The position numbers and the translations under genes were made by a program. Under the pieces are notes generated by a model that was not told where the DNA came from, did not search any database, and was given only the letters and a program-made list of their open reading frames with translations. DNA of 64,000 nt from Lithodes maja (lineage: Eukaryota > Arthropoda > Malacostraca > Decapoda > Lithodidae): the NCBI GenBank assembly GCA_037953745.1, contig JBAKBP010013205.1, positions 1 to 64,000 of the forward strand, read 5' to 3'. This document shows positions 51,824 through 62,400 of this stretch, in pieces (the stretch's first letter is position 1; every line of letters starts with the position of its first letter).

Positions 51824-54193
51824 AGAAATAATGGCAGTTGAACTCAATGATATAGAAGGAAAAAAGCTAGACATAGCAGTAGCTTACATGCCACCAAAGA
51901 CCAGAGCATGGAGGGAGTTGGAGTTTGAGGAGATGGGCGAGGATATGATTCAGTCGTTGAGAAGATTGCTTTTAAGGAAGAATCGATTGATCTTGGTAGG
52001 ATATTTCAACTGTAGTGAGGTTGATTGGGAATCGGGAGATGCAGGGCCAAATCAGAGATCTTGGGGAAGTCGGCTAGTGGAGTTGGTTACGGAAAATGTA
52101 CGTGCACAACATGTGAAGGAAAATACAAGAATGAGGGGTAATAACGAACCTTCTAAACTCGATCTGATTTTTACAAAGGATCCTCACGAAATTAGTGATA
52201 TAAACTATCTATGTCCTGTAGGTAAAAGTGATCACCTATTACTAAAAGGGAAGTTGACCTCGAGTAATGCCAATAGATTAGACAATAGCTACATAAATGA
52301 CAGATTAAATTATAGTAAAGCTGATCATGTATCCTTGAAAAAATATTTAGAGGGAGTAGATTGGGATCTTATTTTGAAGGAACAGGACGTACAAGGTAAA
52401 TATAGTAGCTTCCTCGAAATTTATAGAGTAGGAACCAATCTGTTTGTCCCAAGATATAAAACTGGAAATTTTACTAAGCAGAAAGATTGGTTTAATTTGA
52501 AATGCAAAAAGAGCTTTGGGTAGGCGTGATGCAGCTTGGGCTAGATTAAGAAGAAGGAACACTGAGAGTAATCGGAATAAATATAAACAGGAGAGGAATA
52601 GATATGTTAACATAATTAGGCAAGTTAAAATGAACTATGAGAAGAACATAGTAAATAAATGTGAAAGTGATTCTAGATTATTTTATAAATATATAAACAG
52701 TAAGTTGAAGGTAAAGAAACAAATTACTAAATTAAGAGTTGATGCTAGGACGTATGAAAATGTATCGGACATGTGCGAGGTAATGAATAACAAATTGGGG
52801 TCAGTTTTTACTAGAGAGGAAGGTTTTGACGAACCACAGGCGGGAGTACTGGAGAGTGGTCTTAGTAAGATTGAAATAACTAGAGATGAGCTGTTATCTG
52901 CGATGAGAGGACTTGAAGTAAGGAAAGCTATGGGACCGGATGAAGTGTCTGCCTGGGTTTTAAAGGAGTGTGCAGAGCAATTAGTGGAGCCAGTGAGGGA
53001 CATAATTCAAGCTTCCTTAGATAAAGGACAGGTTCCTGTTGAATGGAAAAGAGCTAATATCATTCCGATATACAAGAATGGAAACCCTGAGGACCCTCTA
53101 AACTATAGACCAGTTTCACTTACTAGTATTGTATGCAAGATTTGTGAAAAGCTAATTAGGAAGAGATGGATGAAAATGTTGGAGAGGAAGAAGATAATAA
53201 CCCCAAAGTAATTTGGATTCAGAGAAGGGACATCTTGTGTTACCAGTTTGCTATGTTATTACAGTAGGGTGATAGATGTACTCCAAGAAAGAGGCGGATG
53301 GGTGGACTGCGTCTACTTAGACCTTTCCAAAGCATTCGATAAGGTACCACATAAGAGATTGTTATCTAAGCTTGAGACGCTAGGATGTGTCAAGGGGAGT
53401 TTGCTGAAATGGATGGAGAGCTATTTAACAGATAGGGAAATGAGGACCAACATTAGAGGAACTTACTCATCGTGGCGGAAAGTTGAGAGTGGTGTGCCGC
53501 AGGGATCTGTGTTGGCACCTCTCATGTTCCTTATGTACGTGAATGACCTGCCGATAGGCATAAACTCCTACATGTCAATGTTTGCAGATGACGTAAAAAT
53601 TATGAGACAAATAACAAATAAAAGTAGTTGTGAGGAGCTGCAAGGGGATTTAGATAAAATATACGAATGGAGCACCAAGTGGAAAATGAAATTTTATATA
53701 AGTAAATGCCATGTGTTAAATATGGGAAGAAGTGTGAATAGACCAAATTGGGAGTACAGGATGGGAGATAATATAATTAGCAAGGCCGAAAAAGAAAAGG
53801 ATTTAGGGTTGATTATACAAGATAATTTGTCACCAGAGAAACATATTAACAAGCTCTTTAGCGGAATGTATGCAATGGCCGGGAATATGAAAGTTGCTCT
53901 GAACTACTTGGATGAGACCATGGTAGCGAAAATTATGAAGAGTATGATTAGACCAAGATTGGAGTATGCAGCAGTGGTGTGGTCCCCGCATCTAAAGAAG
54001 CATATTCACAAGTTAGAAAGAATCCAGAGAGCAGTTACTAGATTGGTTCCAAGTCTCAGAGAGCTGCCATATGAAGGGAGGCTAGACAAATTAAATCTAC
54101 TGAGTCTAAAAGAGAGGAGAGAGAGGGGAGACATGATAATGATGTACAAATGCACCCGGGGGCTGGAGAGGCTGGATAGGGAGGATATATTAA

Positions 54194-54836
54194 CCTGACA
54201 AGCGCTAAATAGACCTAGGGGCTAGGGTAGTTATTTGTGCATTTCTAGCCTTGGATTCTGACAGAATTCGTTATATTTACAATATAGAGCATTATTTGTT
54301 TTCGGTATGCTTTTATTTTACATATATGATGTATATATATGAACCTTCAAGAGTGCTAAAATAAGTGGGAAAAGCATTTGGGTGGTGAAAAACGAAGATA
54401 TTGGCCACCCGGTCATAATCTCAGGCGAGAGAGAGCCACAGGCAACCCTCCTCTCTCGCTGTCTGTGAGGTAACTGAGACGAGCGGGGCGGTGTGGGCCG
54501 GTGTCTGGGTGTTACATAACGATCTTTTCTGCAACCCACTTGTGCTACATTATCGCGGGAGAGAAAAATAACCGATAAATGATGATAATAAGAGGGAAAA
54601 TAGGTGATAATTGAGGAGGGGAGGGAGGGGGGAATAAGGTGGGGAAGGAGGAGAGGGGGGTGGGTGAGATTTACATGGATGAGTACTGGAGGGGAATTAT
54701 CTCACCTAGAGACAAATTCCTTTGTTTTGATAGGCCCCTTTTTTTTTTTGGAAAGCTTTTTTTATGGTCTTGCTTCCGTGAGGCCTATCGCGTTCCCTAT
54801 AGGAAGCCTTCCGTGAGGCCTATCGCGCTTGCCGGG
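54194..54836. mobile_element. TTAA-flanked piggyBac-like MITE, family 1, copy 2 (inverted)
   Basis: 643 bp between TTAA at 54190-54193 and 54837-54840. Reverse complement of 36508-37147 with a few differences. It interrupts LINE-D ORF2: removing the element and one TTAA joins the two coding parts in frame, which proves the boundaries. Confidence 0.93.
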
Positions 54837-54840
54837 TTAA

Positions 54841-55019
54841 TTATGGATACAGGAATAACTAGAGGCCACAGCTACAAAGTAAAAAGACCTACCTGCAAGA
54901 ACGATATCAGGAAGTTTAGCTTCCCCTATAGATGTGTTGACAAATGGAATGGGCTGGAGGAGGAGGTGGTAGGGGCAAGGAATATCCATATTTTCAAGAA
55001 AAAATTGGATAAAAAGTAG
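54841..55019 (+). pseudogene. LINE-D ORF2 C-terminus after the MITE
   Basis: Reads IMDTGITRGHSYKVKRPTCK through to the DKWNGLEEEVVGARN segment and ends FKKKLDKK before TAG. It is the same 'R.n.fs.R.vd.WN.Lp' block found at the ends of CR1-A/C and CR1-B ORF2. The 3' UTR is short (55020-55086) and ends in the 14-bp repeat. Confidence 0.88.
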
Positions 55020-55096
55020 ACTGAGAGACGGGACAACACGAGCTTAGCTCAACTCCTGTAAACTACAATTAGGTAAATACAATTAGGTAAATACAG

Positions 55097-57049
55097 CCAA
55101 ATTACGCTCTACTGGTTACATAGCCGTAAGAAGCTACCAGTGTACGTCACCAACCGTGTCGACGAAATTCGTACCCTGCTCCCAACCGCACAGTTCCGGT
55201 ATGTGTCTACCAAAGAGAATCCAAGTGATTGCATTACTCGTGGTGTCTCTGCTAATTTCTCAAATCTTCTGCGTTGTGGTGGAATGGCCCATGCTGGCTT
55301 AATGATCCCAACGAATGGCCAGAGAATATAGATTTGAGCGAGCAACACACTGCTATTGTGGCACCGGTAATTGACGCGGTGCCTGACGAAGACACACGGT
55401 TATGGGACTGGGATAGATTCAGCAGCTATGAAAAGTTACAACGTGTTACAGCATGGGTGTTACGATTTGTAGAAAATGTAAAAGCAAAAATTAAAGGCAC
55501 ACCGCCCTCAGGTAGTGCTTACCTCAATGTGAAGGAGATCAGAATTGCAGATCAATTATTACATAAGCTCTGTCAACAAGAAATATATACGCAGGAATAT
55601 AAAATACTGGTTAAGGGAACAAAGTCTAGGAATAACCTGATCAATCAGTTGGGCTTACACTTGAAGGGGGACTTGATACATTGCAGAGGCAGATTACGAT
55701 TGGCAGCCCTCTCTGAGGCAAGTAAGTATCCAATACTACTGCCCCCCAATCATCCCTTCACCCATCTTATCATCGATAGGTGTCACCGACTCTGTTGTCA
55801 TTATGGGGTTGGTCATATAGTCACCTATGTAAGACAACGATGGTGGGTGCCTAGAATCAGGCAGGTGGTCAAGAAAGTCCTTCGCAAATGCTTAAAGTGT
55901 AGAAGAGTACAGGGAACACATTATGATCCCGTCGGAATTCCTCCCTTACCAAACCTGCGAACTAACCCAGGTGACCCTTACAAAGTTACCGGGGTTGACT
56001 ACAGTGGAGCAATCCCTGTGAAAGATTCACCCAATCTTAAGGTGTATATGATACTTTTCACTTGTGCTGTTACCAGGGCAATTCACCTGGAACTGGTCAC
56101 CAACCTCACTTGTGATAGCTTCCTACATGCCTTCCGAAGATTCTGCAGTAGACAGGGATATCCGCGTATCATGCTGAGTGACAATGCAAAGACTTTCATA
56201 GGGGCATCTACATATCTCAAAGAAGTGAGCAACAATCCTAAGATTCAGACCTGCCTAGCGGATGTAAAATGCGAATGGCGTTTCATTCCCGCCAGAGCGC
56301 CTTGGTTTGGCGCCATATGGGAGAAAGCCATAGGCATCGTGAAGGCGGGTCTGAAGAAGGTGTTGGGTAGAGCTCTCATCTCGATTGAGGAACTCAACAC
56401 CATACTCTTGGAGATTGAAGCCACCGTAAATGATCGCCCTCTATACTATGCTTCTGGTGATTTGGAAGACCTTACCCCAATCACACCCTCAGTACTGGTA
56501 CGTGGATACAGACTGCGGGATCTTCCTGAAGAGCATGACGAGGATACTATGGAGGATCCAGACTACATAAGTAAGGAAGTGATATCGGCCCGCTACAAAT
56601 ACATTCGTAAATTATCGCGAGATATTTGGCATCGCTGGTCAACAGAATATCTGGTGACTTTAAGGGAAGCGCAAAAGAATAAACTAACACCATTAAAAGG
56701 TCATTGGCCTAGGGTAGGGGACGTGGTAACCATCCATGAGGAGGGCCCGCGCGCATTTTGGAAATTGGGTCGGATACAGGAGTTATTACCAGGTCGTGAT
56801 GGTGAGGTTCGGGTAGCAAAGGTTCGCACCAGGACTGGAGTAATCACACGGCCAACAGTCCGACTATATCCTCTTGAGGGTGACCTCGATCGCAAGGACA
56901 CCCCCTCGGATCAGTTATCCATTGAAGTCCCCTCTCTGGCTTCTACTTCGGTGCAGCCTGTTGACGCTTCCGGCGGACGCCCACGTCGACAGGCAGCCCA
57001 GATATCCTCCCAAGTTTGGCGGGATAAGATTGCCTCCGGGCAAATCTAA
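55097..57049 (+). pseudogene. BEL/Pao RNase H C-terminal part and integrase
   Basis: Resumes the BEL coding sequence at QITLYWLHSRKKLPVYVTNR, followed by TLLPTAQFRYVSTKENPSDC and one frameshift near 55272; the new frame then runs open to the TAA at 57047. Integrase shows a zinc-finger-like segment (HLIIDRCHRLCCHYGVGH...CLKCRRVQG), then the catalytic triad: D (VTGVDYSGAI), D (IMLSDNAKTF) and E (APWFGAIWEKAIG). The C-terminal DUF5641-like block (LKGHWPRVGDVVTIHEE...ELLPGRDGEVRVAKV) is typical of BEL/Pao. The 3' LTR is not present before Gmr1-2 starts at 57056. Confidence 0.9.
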
Positions 57050-57055
57050 TCATGT

Positions 57056-58911
57056 TGTTACGACCGGGCACTCGGGTACACTAGGGCTCTTACACAGGAC
57101 TCGAGTATGGCTCGCTGCCACAACGGAAACACACGATCCCAACCCCAGAGTACTGCCAGCCGAACAAAAAACGCCACTACCCTCCAGAGTTCTATCTGCT
57201 ATAACGGGGTATACAAGAACTCGGTACTAGCGTTTCACACAACAGACTAATAACAAGACGGGAGTTATCTAGTCTGGTCAACAATCAAACAAAGAAGAAA
57301 GTACTACAACACTAAAGAATAGTGTTGGCCGAAGCCGAAGTAATCCACCCTTGAACTAAGAACTTAAGAAGTCCTCCACCCTCTACTTCGGATCGGCACT
57401 ATTACGTTACGTTAAACAATAGTCCTCGAGCATCAAGCAAGGAATCTTCTGATAAGTTAGATGCTTCTCGAATACTCATAAGAAGTAAGTATCGGATTTT
57501 GAACAGCAATTTAATGAATAACTCACTGGTAATTAAAGGCTTTAAATTGACATAAGAAGAATTATAAGAATAAGCAATAGGATATGGCAAACATTAAGAA
57601 GAAGTACTCCGACAATGCACTGGCAATAGCCTACTAAGATTGTGCTCGTGGGCCACTAATCTCTGAAGTAGCTAAGCGTGCCACACATGAAATCAATAAT
57701 GCTTAAACAATAATATACATAAGGAGAAGCTTCAATACTATGCTGTATCTGCTGGTCGAGCAAAGTCTAGCTGGGATATCTAAGGTTAAGAGACAATGGC
57801 AGAGCAAGCGGCTCGTAGCCTAGCGAGGTCCTTAAGACTGTGCGGCCAAATTACGGTAATTGACGGGATGCTCTCTTGAGAGATCCAGATCACTAGTATC
57901 TGGTTCTCTCCTGGCGATCCTCTCAAAGTCAAGCAAATGAGATAACACAGTGTTGGGTGGCATAGGCAAAAGCCCTCACTCGCAACACAGTGCTAAACTC
58001 CCACGGTACACAGTCAGAAAGACTACCTAGGCGTTCCACGTCTCCGTTGCAATTGTACTGGTTCAACCGCAACCTAGTACTCATAGGAAATCACAACTCA
58101 GAAACCCTATCCCAGTCTAGCATTGCCTAAACCAGCAGAAAACAGGAACATGAATAATCGCACACAGGGAAATGCATATACGAGTGCAACAAACATCAAT
58201 CAATCCTATTCTAGTTAACCCTTCCAAAAATAGGCTATCTAACAGGCACTTATCTCGTGAGAACTCAAGCGATAATACTTTGGCTGACTAAATCTGCACC
58301 AAAGGGGTCATGGAGGTTAAACAGGGACGAGAAGAGAAGAAGATAGGCTGTTCAGAGAGTAGAGAAAGTTCACATCAGTCGGAAGAATATGGATAGTTGC
58401 AAGGGATATGAGAAGTCGCTTTGCCTGATGAGTTCTAAGGACAATGCGGCTAGACTTCCCTTTTTATACTCGGCCCTCTAGCGGCATATCTCAAACTACT
58501 TAAGGACCGCCCACTGGCAATCATGACGTCATATTCTCTCTCAATCTGGGATCGACAAAGAACTTCCCACGCGCTGAAAGGGAGGAAGGGAGGAGGGAGG
58601 AGGGAATTAGGCCTACCGGCCCGCGTGGCGCACTCACTGATCCCCGTTACGTAATATCTCTCTCTCTCTCCTCTCATCATTACATATAAGTCCCACACAC
58701 AATACTTATATCTAATGATATAAAATAGAACTCGTTGACTTGGAAGAAAACAAAATACATAATGATAATACTTATAGTACAACGGTTCACATAAACTGAG
58801 TTAGGAAACTCTACACAGACTACAGCCAAAGTTCCTGCCCTGACGATCCTAGCGAGAGTGGGGCCTGACTGGGCGTTCTGTACAGCATGCTCATACTCGA
58901 CATGCGTCACA
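57056..58911 (-). repeat. Gmr1-2 3' LTR
   Basis: On the minus strand this 1856-bp segment starts TGTGACGCATG at 58911, directly after a purine tract, and ends CGTAACA at 57056. The terminal bases and length match the Gmr1-1 LTRs (TGTGACGCA...CGTAACA, 1819 bp), although the interiors differ. A TATAAAAA box lies on the minus strand at 58461-58468, about 445 bp into the LTR. The partner LTR lies beyond the window, so boundaries are inferred. Confidence 0.8.
58461..58468 (-). promoter_or_regulatory. Candidate TATA box in Gmr1-2 LTR
   Basis: TATAAAAA on the minus strand within the LTR; position and sequence suit a U3 promoter. Inferred. Confidence 0.5.
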
Positions 58912-58924
58912 CCTCCCCCAAGAT
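58912..58924 (-). promoter_or_regulatory. Gmr1-2 polypurine tract
   Basis: Minus strand TCTTGGGGGAGG directly before the LTR, like CTTGGGGGGG in Gmr1-1. The 500 bp between it and the pol stop at 59428 (58925-59427) is 3' UTR without ORF support. Confidence 0.7.
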
Positions 58925-59427
58925 TTTACTTGCTCAACCCTGAGCTAAAATCTGATATACAGAACCCCATCAAACCCCTCACACCCAGCGACCGCATGGC
59001 ACTAAAACAACGCTGAGTTTATCACTAAAACACATCTTATATAAAAAAAAAATTCACATTTCATAACTCCTCCCAACAATAGTAAAAGACATAATATCAT
59101 GCTCCCAGAGCGAGCTTACAGCAGCTCAGCCGTTTGATAGTTCGTGGACTACTCAAACACTATAGGCTATGACAAACTTATACAATTATCTATATCAAAA
59201 AGAAAGAGTTTTTATATGATTTTTTATATTTTAATATGTTTTTTTCCGGCTGCACTATAAGGGCAGCCTATTTTCTTCTATACCAAACGCTCAACAATCC
59301 TGCCCTACGACCCAATACGCTGGGCTACAACCGCGAGCCAACAAGCACCAAGCGCAAAATACTACTCAAACCAAAGCAGGAGGCTACCCGTGTGTCAATC
59401 TCTTCGGGATCATACACCTGTGATAGC

Positions 59428-62400
59428 CTACGACTGATCATCTACCCTCGATAAACAATCCGCAATCACATTGTCACATCCCGCAATATGCCGGATGTCC
59501 AGGTTATACTCCTGCAACATCAATGACCACCGGGTCAGTCTCATATTGCGATTGTGAAATTGATTTAGGAATCTCAAAGGGTGATGATCAGTGTAGATAA
59601 CCACGACTGGGCCATAGGCTGGAACATACACCTCGAAGTGCCTGAGTGACAGCACAATCGCCAGTAATTCCTTTTCTATTGTAGAATAGTTCTTTTGTGC
59701 AGCATTGAACTTCTTAGAAAAGAAACTTACTGGGTGTTCCACACCTTCATTGTCTGTCTGTAGCAAGACGGCACCAGCCCCTACACCACTAGCATCTGTT
59801 GCCAGCTGAAAAGGCCTGTTAAAGTCTGGGGCCCTGAGTATCGGGTGAGTACACAGCAAATGCTTCACTAAATTAAAAGCCTTTTCACACTCAGGCGCCC
59901 ACAAAAACTTTTTGTCTTTAGATAACAAATCTGTGAGAGGTGCCAACACCGTAGAGTAACCTTTTATAAAGCGTCTGTAGTAGCCTATCATACCCAAGAA
60001 TCTCATGATCTGCTTCTTGGTGGTTGGGTGCGGAAATTTATTGATAGCCTGTACCTTGTTCTGAGGAGGGCACACCTGTCCCCTTCCCACTACAAACCCA
60101 AGGTACTGCACAGTGGCTTTTACGAAGTCACACTTTGCCAAATTTACTACCAGACTTGCTTCACTAAGTTTCCGGAACAAGGTCTCCAGGTGCTCACAAT
60201 GGCTCTCAAAGTCGTCATCATAAATGATTACATCGTCCAAGTATACGGTGCAATTTGGAATGTCCTTGACAATTTCATTCATCAGGTTCTGAAACGTTGC
60301 TGGTGCATTCTTAAGTCCGTAGGGCATAACATTACACCGGTAAGTACTCCCGTCCACCACAAAACCACATACCTCTTTAGCGCGCTCGGACAAAGGTACT
60401 TGCCAGTAACCTTTTACTAAATCAACTTTAGACAAAAACCGAGCATTACCAATTTTATCAACACTATCATCAACCCGAGGAAGAGGATATGGGTTAGTTG
60501 GAGTCAAACCGTTTAGCCTACGGAAATCAATACAGAAGCGTACCTTGCCATCTGGTTTAGGCTGCAGTGTTACGGGGGAAGTCCATTTAACGGTACCTTT
60601 CTCTATCAACCCTCTACCGAGCATATACTCCAACTCATCCCTCAGAGCGGGTAGTTTTATGGGGGGCACACGGTATGGGATTGACTTAAAGGGTAGATGG
60701 TGCCCCACGTCAACATCATGCATAGCCTGAGTAGTGAGGCCTGGATGTTCAGCGAATACAGTGGGGTATAAACCGAGCAACTGACGGATAGCTTCAAATT
60801 GCGGCTCAGGCAAATGGGCTATAGCCTCGTCAGCCCTTAGGCTCGAGTTCCCCGCCCACTGATCCGCTGAAACATGGTGATCCCAGCTATCCTCCTCTGA
60901 AGCTTGACTGTCCCCCTCTCCTTCTCCACCACGGCCGCAACAAGCCAACACAGGGACAGTGAGAGGCTCAGAGGGGCGCCTCACATACTCTTTTATCAGG
61001 TTCACGTGACATAACTGATTCTTCTTCCTCCTGTCTGGAGTGGCAACAAGGTAATCTAGGTCCGAAATTTTCTCCACAATTTTATAGGGTCCAGTATACT
61101 TCGCCGACAAGGGGTTACCCACCAAAGGCAACAAAATCAACACCTCCTGTCCCACAATGAACTCCCGGAGCTTCACTTTGCGATCATACCTGTCCTTCAT
61201 TAAAGCTTGTGACCCTGTTAAATTCCGACCTGCCATCTCCAGACTCTTAAGCATGCGCTCACGGCTTTCAAACACATACTTCAACAAGGAACAAGGCGGC
61301 ACAGTTCCTTCCCAAATTTCCCGCAGCATATTAAGGGGGCCCCTGACTCGGTGTCCAAAAATCAGCTCGTTTGGACTAAATCCCAGGCTCTCACCAGGCA
61401 CTTCCCGAGCAGCAAACAGTACATACGGCAATCCAAGATCCCAATCTCTTCCGTTATCAGCACAATAACACCTGAGCATGCTTTTAAGGGTGGCATGCCA
61501 CCGCTCAAGCACCCCTTGGCTCTCAGGGTGATACGCTGACGATACCACCGCCCGTATTCCATGCTGTTGCATTGTTTGCTTAAAGAGATTGGAGGTGAAA
61601 TTGGACCCCTGATCAGACTGAATCTCCTCCGGGTACCCGTACCTTGAAAAGTACCACAACAAGTTACTGACTACCGTCTTAGCCATGCCGTTTTTCATGG
61701 GGTATGCATCGGGGTATCTAGTGGCAACATCCATGATGGTTAACAAAAATTTATTACCAGCCTTTGTGGGAGGGAGGGGACCAACCATGTCAACAACAAT
61801 CTTACTAAAAGGTGGCCCAATTACAGGAATAGGGTGCAACGGAGCTTTAGGAATAACTTGGTTTGGTTTCCCGACCCGTTGACAAATATCACATGAGTTT
61901 ATCCAGGACTGCACATGAGACTTCATCCCCGGCCACCAAAACAACTTCCCCAAAGCCGCCACCGTTTTTCTTACCCCCAAATGTCCTGCCAGCGGTGTGT
62001 CATGCGCCAAACTCAGTAGGCTATCCCTGCACTCCCGCGGCACCATCAACTGGTCCACTACCCCGGACCCCATCTTCCAGCTACGGTTAGGGTCTTGAAA
62101 ACGCCGATACAGGATGCCATCTAAATAAAAAAAATCTCCCGGCTGTGCATCACCGTCCTCGTCGAGCTCCACAGCTCCATTAGCACACGTTTGGAGCTCA
62201 GGGTCCTCCAGCTGCAACCGACGTATATCTGAGGGTGCCAAGCGATCTAACTGCTCCCGGAGCAATGCATGACCCTCCCCGATACTGAGCTGCTCCCTCT
62301 GTCTCTCTCGATGTTCATAACGTTGCTGTCGTGGAGACTCGTCATGCCCAGCCTCGTCACTCTCGATGACAGGCCCAGGGGCTACTCCAGAACTAAGTAA

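Larger units (their letters stand above)
51015..54193 (+). pseudogene. LINE-D ORF2 (endonuclease-RT), broken
   Basis: Starts at ATG 51015 in the ATGA overlap. It opens with a Gly/Ser/Asp/Arg-rich linker built of three 22-residue repeats. The APE-type endonuclease begins near 51360 (CYYTNIDGINSKK, IVCLTETKL); insertion of a 192-bp element plus 12-bp duplication at 51632-51835 interrupts it without changing frame. The catalytic-region block reads LVGYFNCSEVDW, with Tyr where Asp is usual; GKSDHLLL is intact. One frameshift near 52512 precedes the connector. RT shows NYRPVSLTSIV, a stop at 53209, VYLDLSKAFDKVPH, SGVPQGSVLAP and FADDVKI. Coding is cut at 54193 by the MITE and resumes at 54841. 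Confidence 0.88.
49679..55096 (+). mobile_element. LINE-D: full-length-like LINE inserted in BEL, with U4 snRNA 5' end
   Basis: Plus-strand LINE splitting the BEL RNase H. It starts with ~39 nt identical or nearly identical to the 5' end of U4 snRNA, then ~320 bp of leader, ORF1 (50035-51018), ORF2 (from 51015) and a 3' UTR ending in two copies of a 14-bp unit (CAATTAGGTAAATA). The BEL sequence flanks it without gap, sharing only ACAG, so any target duplication is 4 bp or less. It carries two later insertions (51632-51823 and 54194-54836). ORF2 has one frameshift and one stop. Confidence 0.9.

Noticed and set aside
57056..58911. 3' LTR of the BEL element
   Set aside because: It starts 6 bp after the BEL stop, but on the minus strand it has TGTGACGCA...CGTAACA ends and a purine tract joining it to the Gmr1-2 pol; no match to sequence upstream of BEL gag.
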